This document shows positions 36,601-45,173 of a DNA stretch of 64,000 bases, piece after piece; the stretch's first letter is position 1, and every line of letters begins with the position of its first letter. The DNA comes from Sphingobacteriales bacterium. GTDB lineage: Bacteria; Bacteroidota; Bacteroidia; Chitinophagales; UBA2359. The stretch spans positions 587,151 through 651,150 of the forward strand of contig JADJTE010000001.1 in the NCBI GenBank assembly GCA_016711295.1, in the 5' to 3' direction. The translations under genes and the position numbers were made by a program. Under the pieces are notes generated by a model that saw only the letters and a list, made by a program, of their open reading frames with translations, ran no database searches and had not been told where the DNA came from.

Positions 36601-37035
36601 ATGAGCAAAGAATTGGCACAAATGGCAGCTCGACAAGGAGCCATTAGGCAAGCCTTAGAACAAATCAATAAAAACCAAGGCAAAGACGGAAAAAAAGGCG
36701 AAAAACCATTCGGCGACCTTAGCGACCTCATCAAAGACATGGAAAAAACCGAAGAAGATTTGGTGAACAAAAACCTGACCGCCGAGATGATGAAACGCCA
36801 ACAGGAAATCATGAACCGCCTGCTGCGTGCAGCCGAAGCCGAACGACAACAAGAACAAGACAATAAACGCGAAGCACAACGCGCCCACGAACGCCCAAAA
36901 CAAACACCACCTGAAATTGCCGAATACCTCAAGAAAAAACAAGCCGAAATAGAACTCTACAAAACCTTGCCACCAGCACTCAAGCCATATTACAAGGATT
37001 TGGCAGAAAAATATTTCAAATCTATCAGCTTCTAA
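33619..37035 (+). CDS. DUF4175 family large coiled-coil membrane protein
   Basis: A 1138-residue protein typical of DUF4175 in Bacteroidota. Residues about 20-195 hold three hydrophobic segments (YVVGSVLAAFLILNVLEYFF, FYGFWALSGFALLWGIVLP, YALIPIGVLLLLLLGAP). A beta-rich region of about 350 residues follows (FHLTSDTLEVVQYEDLDVTV-like blocks). Residues about 520-1138 are an extremely Gln-, Glu- and Lys-rich region dominated by coiled coil (for example KEMAWEDKAKIENFLQQHQQ), with a Gly/Lys-rich stretch near 955-990. The C-terminus is basic. The role is not known; a structural or envelope role is inferred from topology. It is followed by cysS 30 bases later. Antisense frames inside it are only composition effects. 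Confidence 0.85.
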   Translation: MSLSSNYTLLIGKLDQFIRKYYINQLIKGSLYVVGSVLAAFLILNVLEYFFYFPTTVRKGLFYGFWALSGFALLWGIVLPLLHYFRLGNIISHEQAAQVIGSHFGNVKDKLLNVLQLKHQADSLSDKSLIEASINQKIDDIKLVPFSAAINLAKNRQYAKYALIPIGVLLLLLLGAPNIIREGTKRLINNDREFEREAPFKFQLTSDTLEVVQYEDLDVTVKVTGSILPAEAFVHINNFPYKLKKTAPDEFSYRFAKLQKDVNFYFEANGFRSDDYTITVIPKPTMLAFEAQMDYPDYTGRKDETLKNSGDMIVPAGTRITWKFEAQHTDAVKVDFGSGAQNIERQDDTHFSITKRIFKDTHYTVTLGSERIPMADSISYQISAIADAYPAISAEEKRDSNDRKTLYFLGDASDDYGIKSLYFKYRVGKQTDNPSTSTAPNAPINNLSMSDANNNDANYTSLPISGAAGRSVATFTHTWDLTRLNLQPGDKLTYFFEVWDNDGVNGSKFARSQMMTYEIPSIKQLDKMVAEQNNQLKNDLDELKKKAENLEQAAKDIKEDLLQKKEMAWEDKAKIENFLQQHQQLENQLQQVQQNFYENQKQQDEYKEFSEDIKEKQEQLQQLMDELMTEEMKELMKKLEEMLQELNKDNTMEQMKDFEQTNDQLQKELDRMLELFKQLEFEQKMNETIDKLNDLAEKEEKLSEENEQKPDGSNTEPQQKQQEEIQKEFEYVKKDMEELQKLNEELGNKTDIQKETEQEQKDISDEMKQSQEQMQQQQSQQAAKSQKSASKKMQKMAEKMQGMQMQMQAAQMEMDMDAIRQLLENLVKLSMDQEDLMENIKTSEINTPQYIGLVQQQRKIQDDATLIEDSLVALSKRVFQLESFITKELSDVKRNMGDALEHLEDRKVNEATANEQFVMTGLNNLALMLDEAMQQMQQQMMMQMQGDGQCNKPGNKPGMKGMSSLQKQLNDRMQQLQQEMKNGSKPGSKDGKGGMSKELAQMAARQGAIRQALEQINKNQGKDGKKGEKPFGDLSDLIKDMEKTEEDLVNKNLTAEMMKRQQEIMNRLLRAAEAERQQEQDNKREAQRAHERPKQTPPEIAEYLKKKQAEIELYKTLPPALKPYYKDLAEKYFKSISF

Positions 37036-37065
37036 AAACACCACATAGCTCGCTATATCAAGAAA

Positions 37066-38586
37066 ATGCAGCCCCTAAAAATATATAATACCCTAACGCG
37101 CCAAAAAGAATTATTCGCGCCCGTCACACCCCTACACGTAGGCATGTACGTCTGCGGACCCACCGTCTATAACTACGTACATCTCGGCAATTGCCGCACA
37201 TTCATCACCTTCGATGTCGTATTTCGCTATCTCAAACATATAGGGTATAAGGTGCGATATGTGCGCAATATCACCGACGTAGGACACCTCGAAGACGAAG
37301 TAGCAGGAGCAGGCGAAGACCGAATCGGCAAAAAAGCAAGGCTCGAAAACCTCGAACCTATGGAAGTAGTCCAACACTACAGCAACGCTTTCCACGACAC
37401 AATGGACGCACTCAATGTCCTACGTCCCAGCATCGAACCACAAGCATCGGGGCATATCGTCGAGCAAATAGAATGCGTACAGCAAATTATCAACAACGGA
37501 TTTGCCTACGAAGCCAATGGCTCCGTCTATTTCGACGTACTGAAATTTATAGACGCTACCAAAAAACAACCCAACTTACCACAATACGGGCAACTATCAG
37601 GAAAAATAATCGACGACCTATTGGCAGGCTCGCGCGATTTGGACGGGCAAGACGAAAAGCGAAGCCCCTTAGACTTTGCCATCTGGAAAAACCCACCGCC
37701 CGAACACCTCATGCGATGGAATTCGCCTTGGAGCAACGGCATTCCGGGTTGGCACTTAGAATGTTCGGTCATGAGCCAAAAATATTTGGGCGATACCTTT
37801 GACATACACGGCGGCGGTATGGATTTGAAATTTCCACACCACGAGTGCGAAATCGCCCAATCTATCGGCAGTTGCGGCAAAAGCCCCGTCAATTATTGGA
37901 TGCACGCCAATATGCTCACCGTCGACGGCGCAAAAATGTCCAAATCACTCGGCAATTTTATTTTGCCCACCGAACTATTTGCAGGCACACACCCCTTGCT
38001 CAGTCAAGCATATTCGCCCATGACGCTGCGGTTCGCATTTCTACAAGCCCATTACAGCAGCACCTTAGACCTATCCAACGAAGCACTGCAAGCCGCCGAA
38101 AAAGGCTACAAACGCCTACTAAACTCACTCAATCTGCTGCCAAAAATAGCACCGCCCCAACAAAATACCCAACCAATGCCCGCCGACGAAGAACTGAACG
38201 CCCTGTGTCAGCAATGCTACAACCATATAAACGACGATTTCAATACGGCGATGGCTCTGGCAGACCTGTTCGAAATGTCGAGCAAAATAAACGCATACTA
38301 CAACCAACAAGCCCCAATAGCAAAAATAAGCCTCGCGGCTTGGCAACAATTGAGCCATACCTACCGCCATTTTATCACCGATATTTTGGGATTGAAAGAC
38401 GAAACCACCACCAACGCAGCCAACAACGGCATCACCGAAGGACTGATGGAATTAGTATTGCAGCTACGTACCGAAGCCCGAACCCGCAAAGACTGGACTA
38501 CCTCCGATATTATCCGAGACCGACTGAACAACCTAAAAATTCAGGTAAAAGACGGCAAAGAAGGCACCACTTGGAGTTTAGCCTAA
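37066..38586 (+). CDS. cysS: Cysteine-tRNA ligase
   Basis: A class I aminoacyl-tRNA synthetase that charges tRNA-Cys in the cytoplasm. The 506-residue frame is intact. Residues 27-41 give YVCGPTVYNYVHLGN (HIGH-type signature with a zinc-ligand Cys). Further zinc ligands are in GWHLECSVM and HHECEIAQS, and the KMSKS motif is GAKMSKSLGN (about 288-297). The C-terminal DALR-like helical region is present (DDFNTAMALADLFEMSSK). It starts MQPLKIYNTLTRQKELF, 30 bases after the DUF4175 gene. It ends right before a degenerate remnant and the restriction island. Length and motifs match the family, so confidence is very high. Confidence 0.97.
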   Translation: MQPLKIYNTLTRQKELFAPVTPLHVGMYVCGPTVYNYVHLGNCRTFITFDVVFRYLKHIGYKVRYVRNITDVGHLEDEVAGAGEDRIGKKARLENLEPMEVVQHYSNAFHDTMDALNVLRPSIEPQASGHIVEQIECVQQIINNGFAYEANGSVYFDVLKFIDATKKQPNLPQYGQLSGKIIDDLLAGSRDLDGQDEKRSPLDFAIWKNPPPEHLMRWNSPWSNGIPGWHLECSVMSQKYLGDTFDIHGGGMDLKFPHHECEIAQSIGSCGKSPVNYWMHANMLTVDGAKMSKSLGNFILPTELFAGTHPLLSQAYSPMTLRFAFLQAHYSSTLDLSNEALQAAEKGYKRLLNSLNLLPKIAPPQQNTQPMPADEELNALCQQCYNHINDDFNTAMALADLFEMSSKINAYYNQQAPIAKISLAAWQQLSHTYRHFITDILGLKDETTTNAANNGITEGLMELVLQLRTEARTRKDWTTSDIIRDRLNNLKIQVKDGKEGTTWSLA

Positions 38587-38613
38587 TCACATTTTCGCTC
38601 CGCTCCTTGTAAG

Positions 38614-38735
38614 TCTTTATCCTATCCTTGCTATTCGTGTTGTTTATCCCAACAACCGAAGCTCAACAAGCACAGTTGCGCTTTTTAGACCACTCCCGCC
38701 CTACTGCTCCAACAACCAAACGCGCGGACTCTTAG
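38614..38735 (+). pseudogene. Remnant of an exported protein gene at the island edge
   Basis: This 122-base stretch has an open frame without a start codon: a signal-peptide-like run (LSLLFVLFIPTTEAQQ) then AQLRFLDHSRPTAPTT and KRADS, ending in a stop at 38733-38735. It looks like the first part of an exported hydrolase-type protein cut short, immediately before the restriction genes begin. It could mark the left junction of the inserted island. The family is not certain and it may simply be chance. Confidence 0.3.
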
Positions 38736-38767
38736 ACAAAAACAAAAGGAAAAACCGCATAAAATCT

Positions 38768-38775
38768 TAACTTTG
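38768..38775 (+). promoter_or_regulatory. TAnnTTTG promoter box before the restriction operon
   Basis: TAACTTTG matches the Bacteroidota -7 box exactly, 17 bases before the methylase ATG at 38793. A -33 TTG is not clear. It is the best promoter candidate for the four-gene restriction operon. Confidence 0.5.
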
Positions 38776-38792
38776 ACAAGCAATCAAATTAA

Positions 38793-39476
38793 ATGATAGA
38801 ATTGAACGAAGAAATTAAACCAAATCAACAAGTCAAATCCAAACAACGTGTTGCTGACCACGGCGAAGTTTTTACCAACCAACGGGAAGTAAACGCTATG
38901 CTTGACCTTGTGAAACACGAAACAGAACGCATTGACAGCCGTTTTCTTGAACCTGCCTGCGGTAACGGAAACTTCCTTGCCGAAGTACTCAACAGAAAAC
39001 TGAACGTCGTTGAACACAAATACATCCACACGCAAATTGAGTGGGAACAATACGCTGTCCTTGCTGTGTGCAATACCTACGGAGTCGATATCTTGGAAGA
39101 CAATGCCGAAGAATGTCGCAAGCGCTTGTATAACATCTTTAAAAATCGTTACAACGCCTTGTTTGCCGACAAATGCAAACCCGAAGTGCTGCGTAGCATA
39201 GACTTTCTATTGCACCGAAATATCTTGTGGGGCGATGCTCTCGACTTTACCAATCCCCAAACAAAACAGCCCATCGTATTCAGCGAGTGGAGTGCCGTAA
39301 ACGGAACAATGCTGAAACGCAGAGATTATATGTTTAAATTTTTGGTGCAAAAAACACATCAATTCTCTTTCTTTAATGACGAAGGCGAAGCCAACGCTAT
39401 TGATGAACCAGTGAAAGATTTTCCCCTAATTCATTTCTTGAAACTTGGCGATGAAAACACTGCAAACGAACTATAA
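38793..39476 (+). CDS. Adenine-specific DNA methylase, first subunit of restriction module
   Basis: A 227-residue class I SAM-dependent protein resembling the small methylase (subunit M) often paired with Eco57I-like methylases. Motif I for SAM binding is FLEPACGNGNFLAEVL (about residues 50-65); VADHGEVFTNQREVNAMLD lies just before it and GVDILEDNAEECRKRLYN and LWGDALDF further on. A catalytic NPPY or DPPY motif is not seen in this piece, so it may act with the next protein. It overlaps the following gene by 26 bases. The first of four same-strand genes: methylase, Eco57I-like methylase, RhuM, GIY-YIG helicase. The order suggests one operon from the box at 38768. Confidence 0.75.
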   Translation: MIELNEEIKPNQQVKSKQRVADHGEVFTNQREVNAMLDLVKHETERIDSRFLEPACGNGNFLAEVLNRKLNVVEHKYIHTQIEWEQYAVLAVCNTYGVDILEDNAEECRKRLYNIFKNRYNALFADKCKPEVLRSIDFLLHRNILWGDALDFTNPQTKQPIVFSEWSAVNGTMLKRRDYMFKFLVQKTHQFSFFNDEGEANAIDEPVKDFPLIHFLKLGDENTANEL

Positions 39477-41011
39477 CCCCGATGTGCTTACTTGCTTGGC
39501 TAACCTAAGCAACGACGAAGTGTTTACCCCACCCAATTTGGTAAACAACATGTTGGATTTATTGCCCGCAGCATTGTGGAGCAACCCCAATGCTACATTT
39601 TTAGACCCTGTGAGCAAAAGCGGTGTGTTTTTGCGCGAAATAGCAAAACGACTGATGATAGGTTTAACAAGCAAAATACCCGACAAACAAAAACGAATCA
39701 ACCACATTTTTGAAAACCAATTGTACGGCATTGCCATTACCGAACTCACTGCATTACTAAGCCGCCGCAGCGTGTATTGCAGCAAAACCGCCAACAGCAG
39801 ATATGCGGTGTGCGAAACTTTTGACAACGAACAAGGCAACATACGCTACGAACGAATGCAACATACTTGGGATACTTCGGCAGGCTCAGCAGGCAAATGC
39901 ACACAATGCGGCGCCAGCCAAGAAGTGTACGACCGCGGCGACTAAGCCGAAACCTACGCCTACAACTTTATACACACCGAAACCCCCGCAAAACTTTTTA
40001 CAAACCAAAAATTAAAAAAAGGACAAACAATGAAATTTGATGTAATCATCGGAAATCCACCGTATCAGTTGAATGTAGGTGTTGAGAAAGAAAATTATGC
40101 AATTCCAATTTTTCAAAAATTTATTGAACAAGCTAAAAAACTAAATCCTCGTTATCTGACAATGATTATCCCTTCACGTTGGTTTACTGGGGGGTAGAGG
40201 TCTTGATGAATTTAGAAATGAAATGTTTAATGATTTTCGCATTAGAAAAATTGTAGATTATATTGATGCAAGGGAGTGTTTCAATGGTGTAGACGTTCCA
40301 GGAGGTATTTTGTACTTTTTATGGGACAAGGAATATAATGGTAAATGTGAATTTGTAAGTAATCACAATGGAAAGACAACAATTATGGAACGGCAATTAA
40401 ATGAGTTCCTTATTTTTCCTCGCCTTAACGAAGCTATTTCTATTATTTACAAAGTAATAAATTTAAAGGAATATAATTTATCAAATCAAATAAGTTCTCA
40501 AACACCTTTTGGATTGTATACAAATTACAAAGGGAAAAAGGAAAAATTTGAAAATTCAATCGCTGTTTTTTCAAGTTCTGGAATTGTTTATTGTTCAAAA
40601 GAAGAGGTTACTCGAAATAAAGAATGGATTGACAAATGGAAAGTTACTATTTCAAAAGCGTCATCAGAACACGCAGGACAAGCAGACAAACAAGGAAAAA
40701 GGAAGGTGTTATCTATGTTGAAATTATTACCACCTCAAACAATTTGCACACAAAGTTATTTAGTAGCTGGTTTGTATGATAATGAAAAAACAGCTATAAA
40801 TTATATTAGTTATCTAAATACAAAATTCGCAAGATTTTTGTTACAACAAGGATTGAGTTCGCAAGATATATCAAAAGATAAATTTCTATTCGTCCCCGTC
40901 CAAGACTTCACCGAGCCTTGGACAGACGAAAAGCTTTATAAAAAATACGGATTAACGGAGGAGGAGATAGCATTTATAGAAAGTATGATACGCCCGATGT
41001 CTGAACAATGA
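39451..41011 (+). pseudogene. Eco57I-type adenine methylase, broken by a stop codon and a +1 frameshift
   Basis: The second methylase of the restriction module. It starts MKTLQTNYNPDVLTCLANLS and carries a motif I block FLDPVSKSGVFLREIAKRL, a possible zinc cluster (CGASQEVYDRGD) and the catalytic motif IIGNPPYQ (near 40050). Two lesions: an in-frame TAA at 39943-39945 right after DRGD, where the family continues with roughly AxETxAYxFIHT; and near 40190 a run of six G where five would keep the frame (WFTGG then RGLDEFRNEMFNDF). Downstream sequence is intact to the stop at 41011. A sequence error could explain the +1 but less easily the nonsense codon, so true inactivation is possible. Such methylases protect DNA against the linked restriction protein at 42109. 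Confidence 0.8.
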
Positions 41012-41110
41012 TTTTTGTGATTAAATGATGGACTATGATTAATAATCAGATAAATCAAACAAGCCATAGTGCAGACAATAATCCCTGATGCTGACAAAAA
41101 TAATTAAGAG
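41012..41110. other. Short spacer before rhuM, nothing seen
   Basis: An AT-rich 99-base gap inside the restriction module, without repeats or a clear promoter box. Confidence 0.4.
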
Positions 41111-42112
41111 ATGAACGAACCACAAAACAATATCATTATTTACCAAACCGAAGACGGAAGCACCAAAATACAAGTGCATCTTACCGATAATACCGTTTGG
41201 CTTACGCAGGCGGCTATGGTAGAACTGTTTCAGTCGTCAAAATCCAATATTAGCGAGCATATTAAACATGTTTTTGAAGAAGGTGAATTAGACGCAAATT
41301 CAGTTGTTCGGAAATTCCGAACAACTGCCTCTGACGGCAAAAACTACAATACCTCTTATTACAACTTAGATTTAATTATTTCGGTTGGCTACCGTGTAAA
41401 ATCTTTGCGGGGTACGCAGTTTCGTATGTGGGCAACAGAGCGTTTGCGTGAATACCTCATCAAAGGTTTTACAATGAATGACGATTTGCTCAAACAAGGC
41501 GGTGGCTATTTTGAAGAATTGCTCGACCGAATTCGGGATATCCGTTCGTCCGAAAAAGTGTTTTATCGCAAGGTGTTGGAAATTTATGCAACCAGTATTG
41601 ATTACAACCCAAACACCGAAACCACTAAGCTATTTTTTCAAACCGTGCAAAACAAGTTGCATTGGGCAGCACATGGGCATACAGCCGCAGAAGTAATTTT
41701 TGAACGAGCCAATTCACAACAGCCTTTTATGGGTCTTACTACCTTCAAAGGCAAAAAGCCAAGTAAAACCGAAATCGTCATCGCTAAAAATTATCTTAAT
41801 GAAGAAGAACTGGCTATTTTAAACCGCTTGGTTTCTGCCTATTTGGACATAGCCGAAGTAAACGCCATTCAGCAAAAAATAATGACAATGAAAGATTGGA
41901 TTGGCGTGTTAGACGGTTTTATGAAAATGTCACAACAAAATATTTTAGCAGATGCAGGAAAAATTTCAGTAGAAATAGCACAACGTAAAGCCATTGCTGA
42001 ATATGAAGCCTATAAAAACAAGCCGCAAAACGAGCTTTCGGAAGTAGAAAAACAGTTTTTGGCAAGTATAGAACAAGCAGAAAAACAAGTAAAGAGAAGT
42101 AAGAAAAAATGA
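41111..42112 (+). CDS. RhuM family protein with BRO-N-type start
   Basis: A 333-residue RhuM-type protein. The N-terminal 120 residues resemble a phage antirepressor module (TVWLTQAAMVELFQSSKSN, then SEHIKHVFEEGELD, KSLRGTQFRMWATERLREYL). The C-terminal half, with ATSIDYNPNTETTKLFFQTV and AHGHTAAEVIFERANSQQPF, belongs to the RhuM family, which is often found next to type I and type II restriction genes. A Fic-type HPFxxGNGR motif is not present. It overlaps the next gene by ATGA (stop TGA and start ATG), so translation is coupled with the helicase/nuclease. The protein's role is unknown: accessory factor, regulator or toxin are all open. Confidence 0.8.
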   Translation: MNEPQNNIIIYQTEDGSTKIQVHLTDNTVWLTQAAMVELFQSSKSNISEHIKHVFEEGELDANSVVRKFRTTASDGKNYNTSYYNLDLIISVGYRVKSLRGTQFRMWATERLREYLIKGFTMNDDLLKQGGGYFEELLDRIRDIRSSEKVFYRKVLEIYATSIDYNPNTETTKLFFQTVQNKLHWAAHGHTAAEVIFERANSQQPFMGLTTFKGKKPSKTEIVIAKNYLNEEELAILNRLVSAYLDIAEVNAIQQKIMTMKDWIGVLDGFMKMSQQNILADAGKISVEIAQRKAIAEYEAYKNKPQNELSEVEKQFLASIEQAEKQVKRSKKK

Positions 42113-44661
42113 GTAAAAAAGACTTTTTTCCGCCACGCCCAAGCATAAATCCTACCATTTATGCCTATGAGTTGCCCAACGACAGCCAACGCAAAGGGCA
42201 AATAAAAATTGGGTTTACCGACCGCGATGCGCATACACGCATCAAAGAACAAATCGGTGCCACCCGTGCTGATTTTAAAATTGTGTTTGAAGAAAGTGCC
42301 ATGCGGGCAGACGGCAGCAGTTTTACAGACAAAACCGTTCACGCTTTATTGCGCAAAGATAATATAAAAAATCCCGAAGGCGAATGGTTTGTTTGCACAC
42401 TCAAGCAGTTACGCAAAGCCATTCACGAAATAAAAACAGGCGAACGCACCGAGGATAATCGGGTGCTTACTTTTGCTATGCGCCCCGAGCAAGAAGAAGC
42501 CGTTAGCAAAACCATAGCTTATTTCAAAAGTTTTAGAAAAGAAAAGAAAACAGGGGCACTGAGCGGAGCCGAAGTGCCGCACTTTTTGTGGAACGCCAAA
42601 ATGCGTTTTGGCAAAACCTTTACTACCTATCAATTGGCTAAACAGATGAAGTGGAAAAAGTTGTTGGTATTAACGTTTAAGCCTGCGGTAGAAGATGCGT
42701 GGCGCGAAGATTTAAACACCCATACCGATTTTAAAGGTTGGATATTCTTTTCAAAGAATGAAGCTGAAAAAAATAATTTGAAGGTTGAGGATACTCAAAA
42801 CCAACAAATCGTGTGTTTCGGTTCGTTTCAAGATTATCTCGGCACGCAAAAAGACGGAAGTATAAAAGTAAAAAATGAGTGGGTGCACCATACCGAATGG
42901 GATTGTATTGTGTTTGACGAATACCATTTTGGGGCTTGGCGTGAAAATGCCAAAGATTTATTTGGCAAAGACAGCGAAGCCGAGAAAGAAATTGAAGATT
43001 TCAAGGAAATAGAAAAGAAAGGTTTTTCTGACGAATATAAAGTAGATGTGTTAGAAGGCATTTTGCCCATCAAAGCCAAGCACTTTTTGTATTTGTCGGG
43101 TACGCCATTCCGTGCGATCCATTCGGGCGAATTTATTGAAGATCAGATTTTCAATTGGACCTATTCAGACGAACAACGGGCAAAAGAAAATTGGGCTTCG
43201 ACAAGCTCCGCCCCCAATCCCTATGCCAGTTTGCCGAGAATGGTAATGCTCACCTACCAACTCCCCGAAACCATTACCAAAGTTGCCGAGTTGGGCGAGT
43301 TTGACGGTTTCGACTTAAACCTGTTTTTTAAAGCCGAAGGCGAAGGAAGCAAAGCCCATTTTAAATATGAAGATGATGTACAAAAATGGTTGGATTTAAT
43401 CCGTGGTTCGTTCTCCGAACAAATTGTTGATACACTAAAATTAAAAACAGAAAAACCACCCTTGCCCTATTCAGATGCACGCCTGAAAAGCGTATTGAAT
43501 CATACCTTTTGGTTTTTACCTTCGGTGGCTTCGTGCCAGGCTATGGCAAACTTATTGAAAAAACGCAACAACTCGTTTTACCACGATTACAAAGTAATTA
43601 CTGCAGCAGGCACACAAGCGGGAATTGGCGTAAAAGCACTTGAACCCGTTCTGAATGGAATGGACGAACCCTTGCAATCAAAGACCATTACCCTTTCTTG
43701 TGGCAAACTCACCACAGGCGTTTCGGTAAAACCTTGGACAGGCATTTTTATGCTCAGAAATTCGTCAAGCCCCGAAACCTATTTTCAAGCAGCATTTCGT
43801 GTGCAAACACCTTGGGTAATCAAAAATCCGGACAGCAAATCGCCCAACAAAGAAGAAATTTTAAAAGAAGAATGTTATGTATTTGACTTTGCACCCAACC
43901 GAGCATTAAAACAAATTGCCGAATATGCTTGTAATTTAAACCTCAACGAAAGCAACCCCGAAAAGAATGTGGAAGAATTTATCAACTTCTTGCCCGTGTT
44001 GGCTTACGATGGCAGTTCGATGAAACAAATAGATGCCGCAGGTATTTTGGATATTGCCATGAGTGGCACAACGGCAACATTACTCGCCAGACGTTGGGAA
44101 AGCGCTTTGCTTGTTAACGTGGACAATAACACATTGCAGCGTTTAATAAACAACGAAGAGGCAATGAAAGCGTTGATGAACATTGAAGGTTTCCGAAACT
44201 TAAACCAAGATATTGAAACAATCATCAACAAGTCGGACAAAATTAAGAAAGCCAAAAAAGAAGGCACAGACAAACTAAGCGAAAAAAAGCAAAAGGAACT
44301 GACCGAAGAAGAAAAGGAATACAAGAATTTGCGAAAACAAATTCAGGAAAAGCTAATCAAGTTTGCCACACGGATTCCGATTTTTATGTATTTGACCGAT
44401 TATCGCGAACGCAGTTTGAAAGACGTAATCACGAAACTTGAACCTAAACTTTTCCGCAAAGTGACAGGTTTGAATGTAAAGGACTTTGAATTGCTTATGA
44501 GTTTGGGCGTTTTCAATTCTGCCTTAATGAACGACGCCGTTTATAAGTTTAAACGCTACGAAGACGCAAGTTTGGAATACACAGGCATTAACAAACACGA
44601 AGGACAAGACATTGGACTTTACGACACCGTTTTGAGCAGAAAAGACTATGAAGAAAGGTAA
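42109..44661 (+). CDS. GIY-YIG/superfamily 2 helicase restriction protein
   Basis: An 850-residue protein joining a GIY-YIG-type nuclease start and a DEAD/DEAH helicase. The N-terminus (IYAYELPNDSQRKGQIKIG, then FTDRDAHTRIKEQIGATRAD) is a T5orf172/GIY-YIG-like domain. The helicase has a Walker A-like MRFGKTFTTYQLAK (about 165-178), the DExH motif IVFDEYHFGAW and YLSGTPFRAI (motif III). Tail residues 580-850 form the second RecA lobe and a charged helical end. This pair of activities with upstream methylases fits a restriction module that cuts unmethylated DNA. Its stop TAA (44659-44661) lies inside the first bases of a family B element (GTAAC), so the element may have altered the C-terminus. 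Confidence 0.85.
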   Translation: MSKKDFFPPRPSINPTIYAYELPNDSQRKGQIKIGFTDRDAHTRIKEQIGATRADFKIVFEESAMRADGSSFTDKTVHALLRKDNIKNPEGEWFVCTLKQLRKAIHEIKTGERTEDNRVLTFAMRPEQEEAVSKTIAYFKSFRKEKKTGALSGAEVPHFLWNAKMRFGKTFTTYQLAKQMKWKKLLVLTFKPAVEDAWREDLNTHTDFKGWIFFSKNEAEKNNLKVEDTQNQQIVCFGSFQDYLGTQKDGSIKVKNEWVHHTEWDCIVFDEYHFGAWRENAKDLFGKDSEAEKEIEDFKEIEKKGFSDEYKVDVLEGILPIKAKHFLYLSGTPFRAIHSGEFIEDQIFNWTYSDEQRAKENWASTSSAPNPYASLPRMVMLTYQLPETITKVAELGEFDGFDLNLFFKAEGEGSKAHFKYEDDVQKWLDLIRGSFSEQIVDTLKLKTEKPPLPYSDARLKSVLNHTFWFLPSVASCQAMANLLKKRNNSFYHDYKVITAAGTQAGIGVKALEPVLNGMDEPLQSKTITLSCGKLTTGVSVKPWTGIFMLRNSSSPETYFQAAFRVQTPWVIKNPDSKSPNKEEILKEECYVFDFAPNRALKQIAEYACNLNLNESNPEKNVEEFINFLPVLAYDGSSMKQIDAAGILDIAMSGTTATLLARRWESALLVNVDNNTLQRLINNEEAMKALMNIEGFRNLNQDIETIINKSDKIKKAKKEGTDKLSEKKQKELTEEEKEYKNLRKQIQEKLIKFATRIPIFMYLTDYRERSLKDVITKLEPKLFRKVTGLNVKDFELLMSLGVFNSALMNDAVYKFKRYEDASLEYTGINKHEGQDIGLYDTVLSRKDYEER

Positions 44662-45076
44662 CTATTGGTTTGATTTTTAAGTTTTATACACTTACCTTAC
44701 ACGAGTTTCATGCCTACGGTATGCTCAGGCTTGTGTTTGTTATATATTATCGATATAATATATATACGACATTTTAAAGATAATACAAATTAAATATTTT
44801 TTATAATTTACCATAAACTATTGATAATTAGTAAGTTATATCTCGTATAAATTCCCCATCTTTGAGGAGGGCAGTAAATTCCCCCTCTTTGAGGGGGTTA
44901 GAGGGAGTTTTTAATATTGAACTAATATCTCAACTATCTAGCGCTATTTCCTAAGCATATAGCAAGTACGATTCTTAAAATGCCGTAGGCATGGCATCTG
45001 ACATTATATATGTTTGAAATAAATGCGACCTACAAACATAAATTAGAATAGAGGGGCGCAATACCTAAATAGTTAC
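44658..45076 (+). mobile_element. Family B non-coding element, copy 1
   Basis: A 419-bp AT-rich element running from GTAACTATTGGTTTG to CTAAATAGTTAC. Large parts match the element at 52710: TTATACACTTACCTTACACG, TTTCATGCCTACGG, the AAATATTTTTTATAATTTA run, and a perfect hairpin CCCCCTC/GAGGGGG (44881-44887/44891-44897). The outer bases are shared with family A. No target duplication was found here. It supplies the helicase stop codon and ends 38 bases before the RloA promoter palindrome. Confidence 0.8.
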
Positions 45077-45114
45077 AAATTGTGATAAAAATTGCGAAAA
45101 ATCTATTAGGCACC

Positions 45115-45163
45115 AAATTAAGCCGTATATTTGTGTGAAAACCACAAATATACGGCTTAATTT
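45115..45163 (+). promoter_or_regulatory. Perfect 21-bp palindrome over the RloA promoter
   Basis: Two perfectly complementary 21-base arms (45115-45135 and 45143-45163) flank a 7-base centre TGAAAAC. The left arm contains TATATTTG (45126-45133), an exact match to the Bacteroidota TAnnTTTG promoter box. The centre is therefore about where transcription should begin, and the right arm ends 11 bases before the ATG at 45174. It could be an operator for a dimeric repressor, or an RNA hairpin covering the start region. Confidence 0.75.
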
Positions 45164-45173
45164 CACTTTTAAC

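Noticed and set aside
35415..37044. Long antisense open frames inside the DUF4175 gene
   Set aside because: They come from the Gln/Glu/Lys-rich codons read backwards and give Ser/Cys/Phe-rich junk without family match.
37473..38612. Alternative frames overlapping cysS
   Set aside because: Arg-rich translations lacking any motif; cysS is complete in its own frame.
45135..45173. Extended start of the RloA ATPase
   Set aside because: The added 13 residues come from the promoter palindrome and do not match the family N-terminus.
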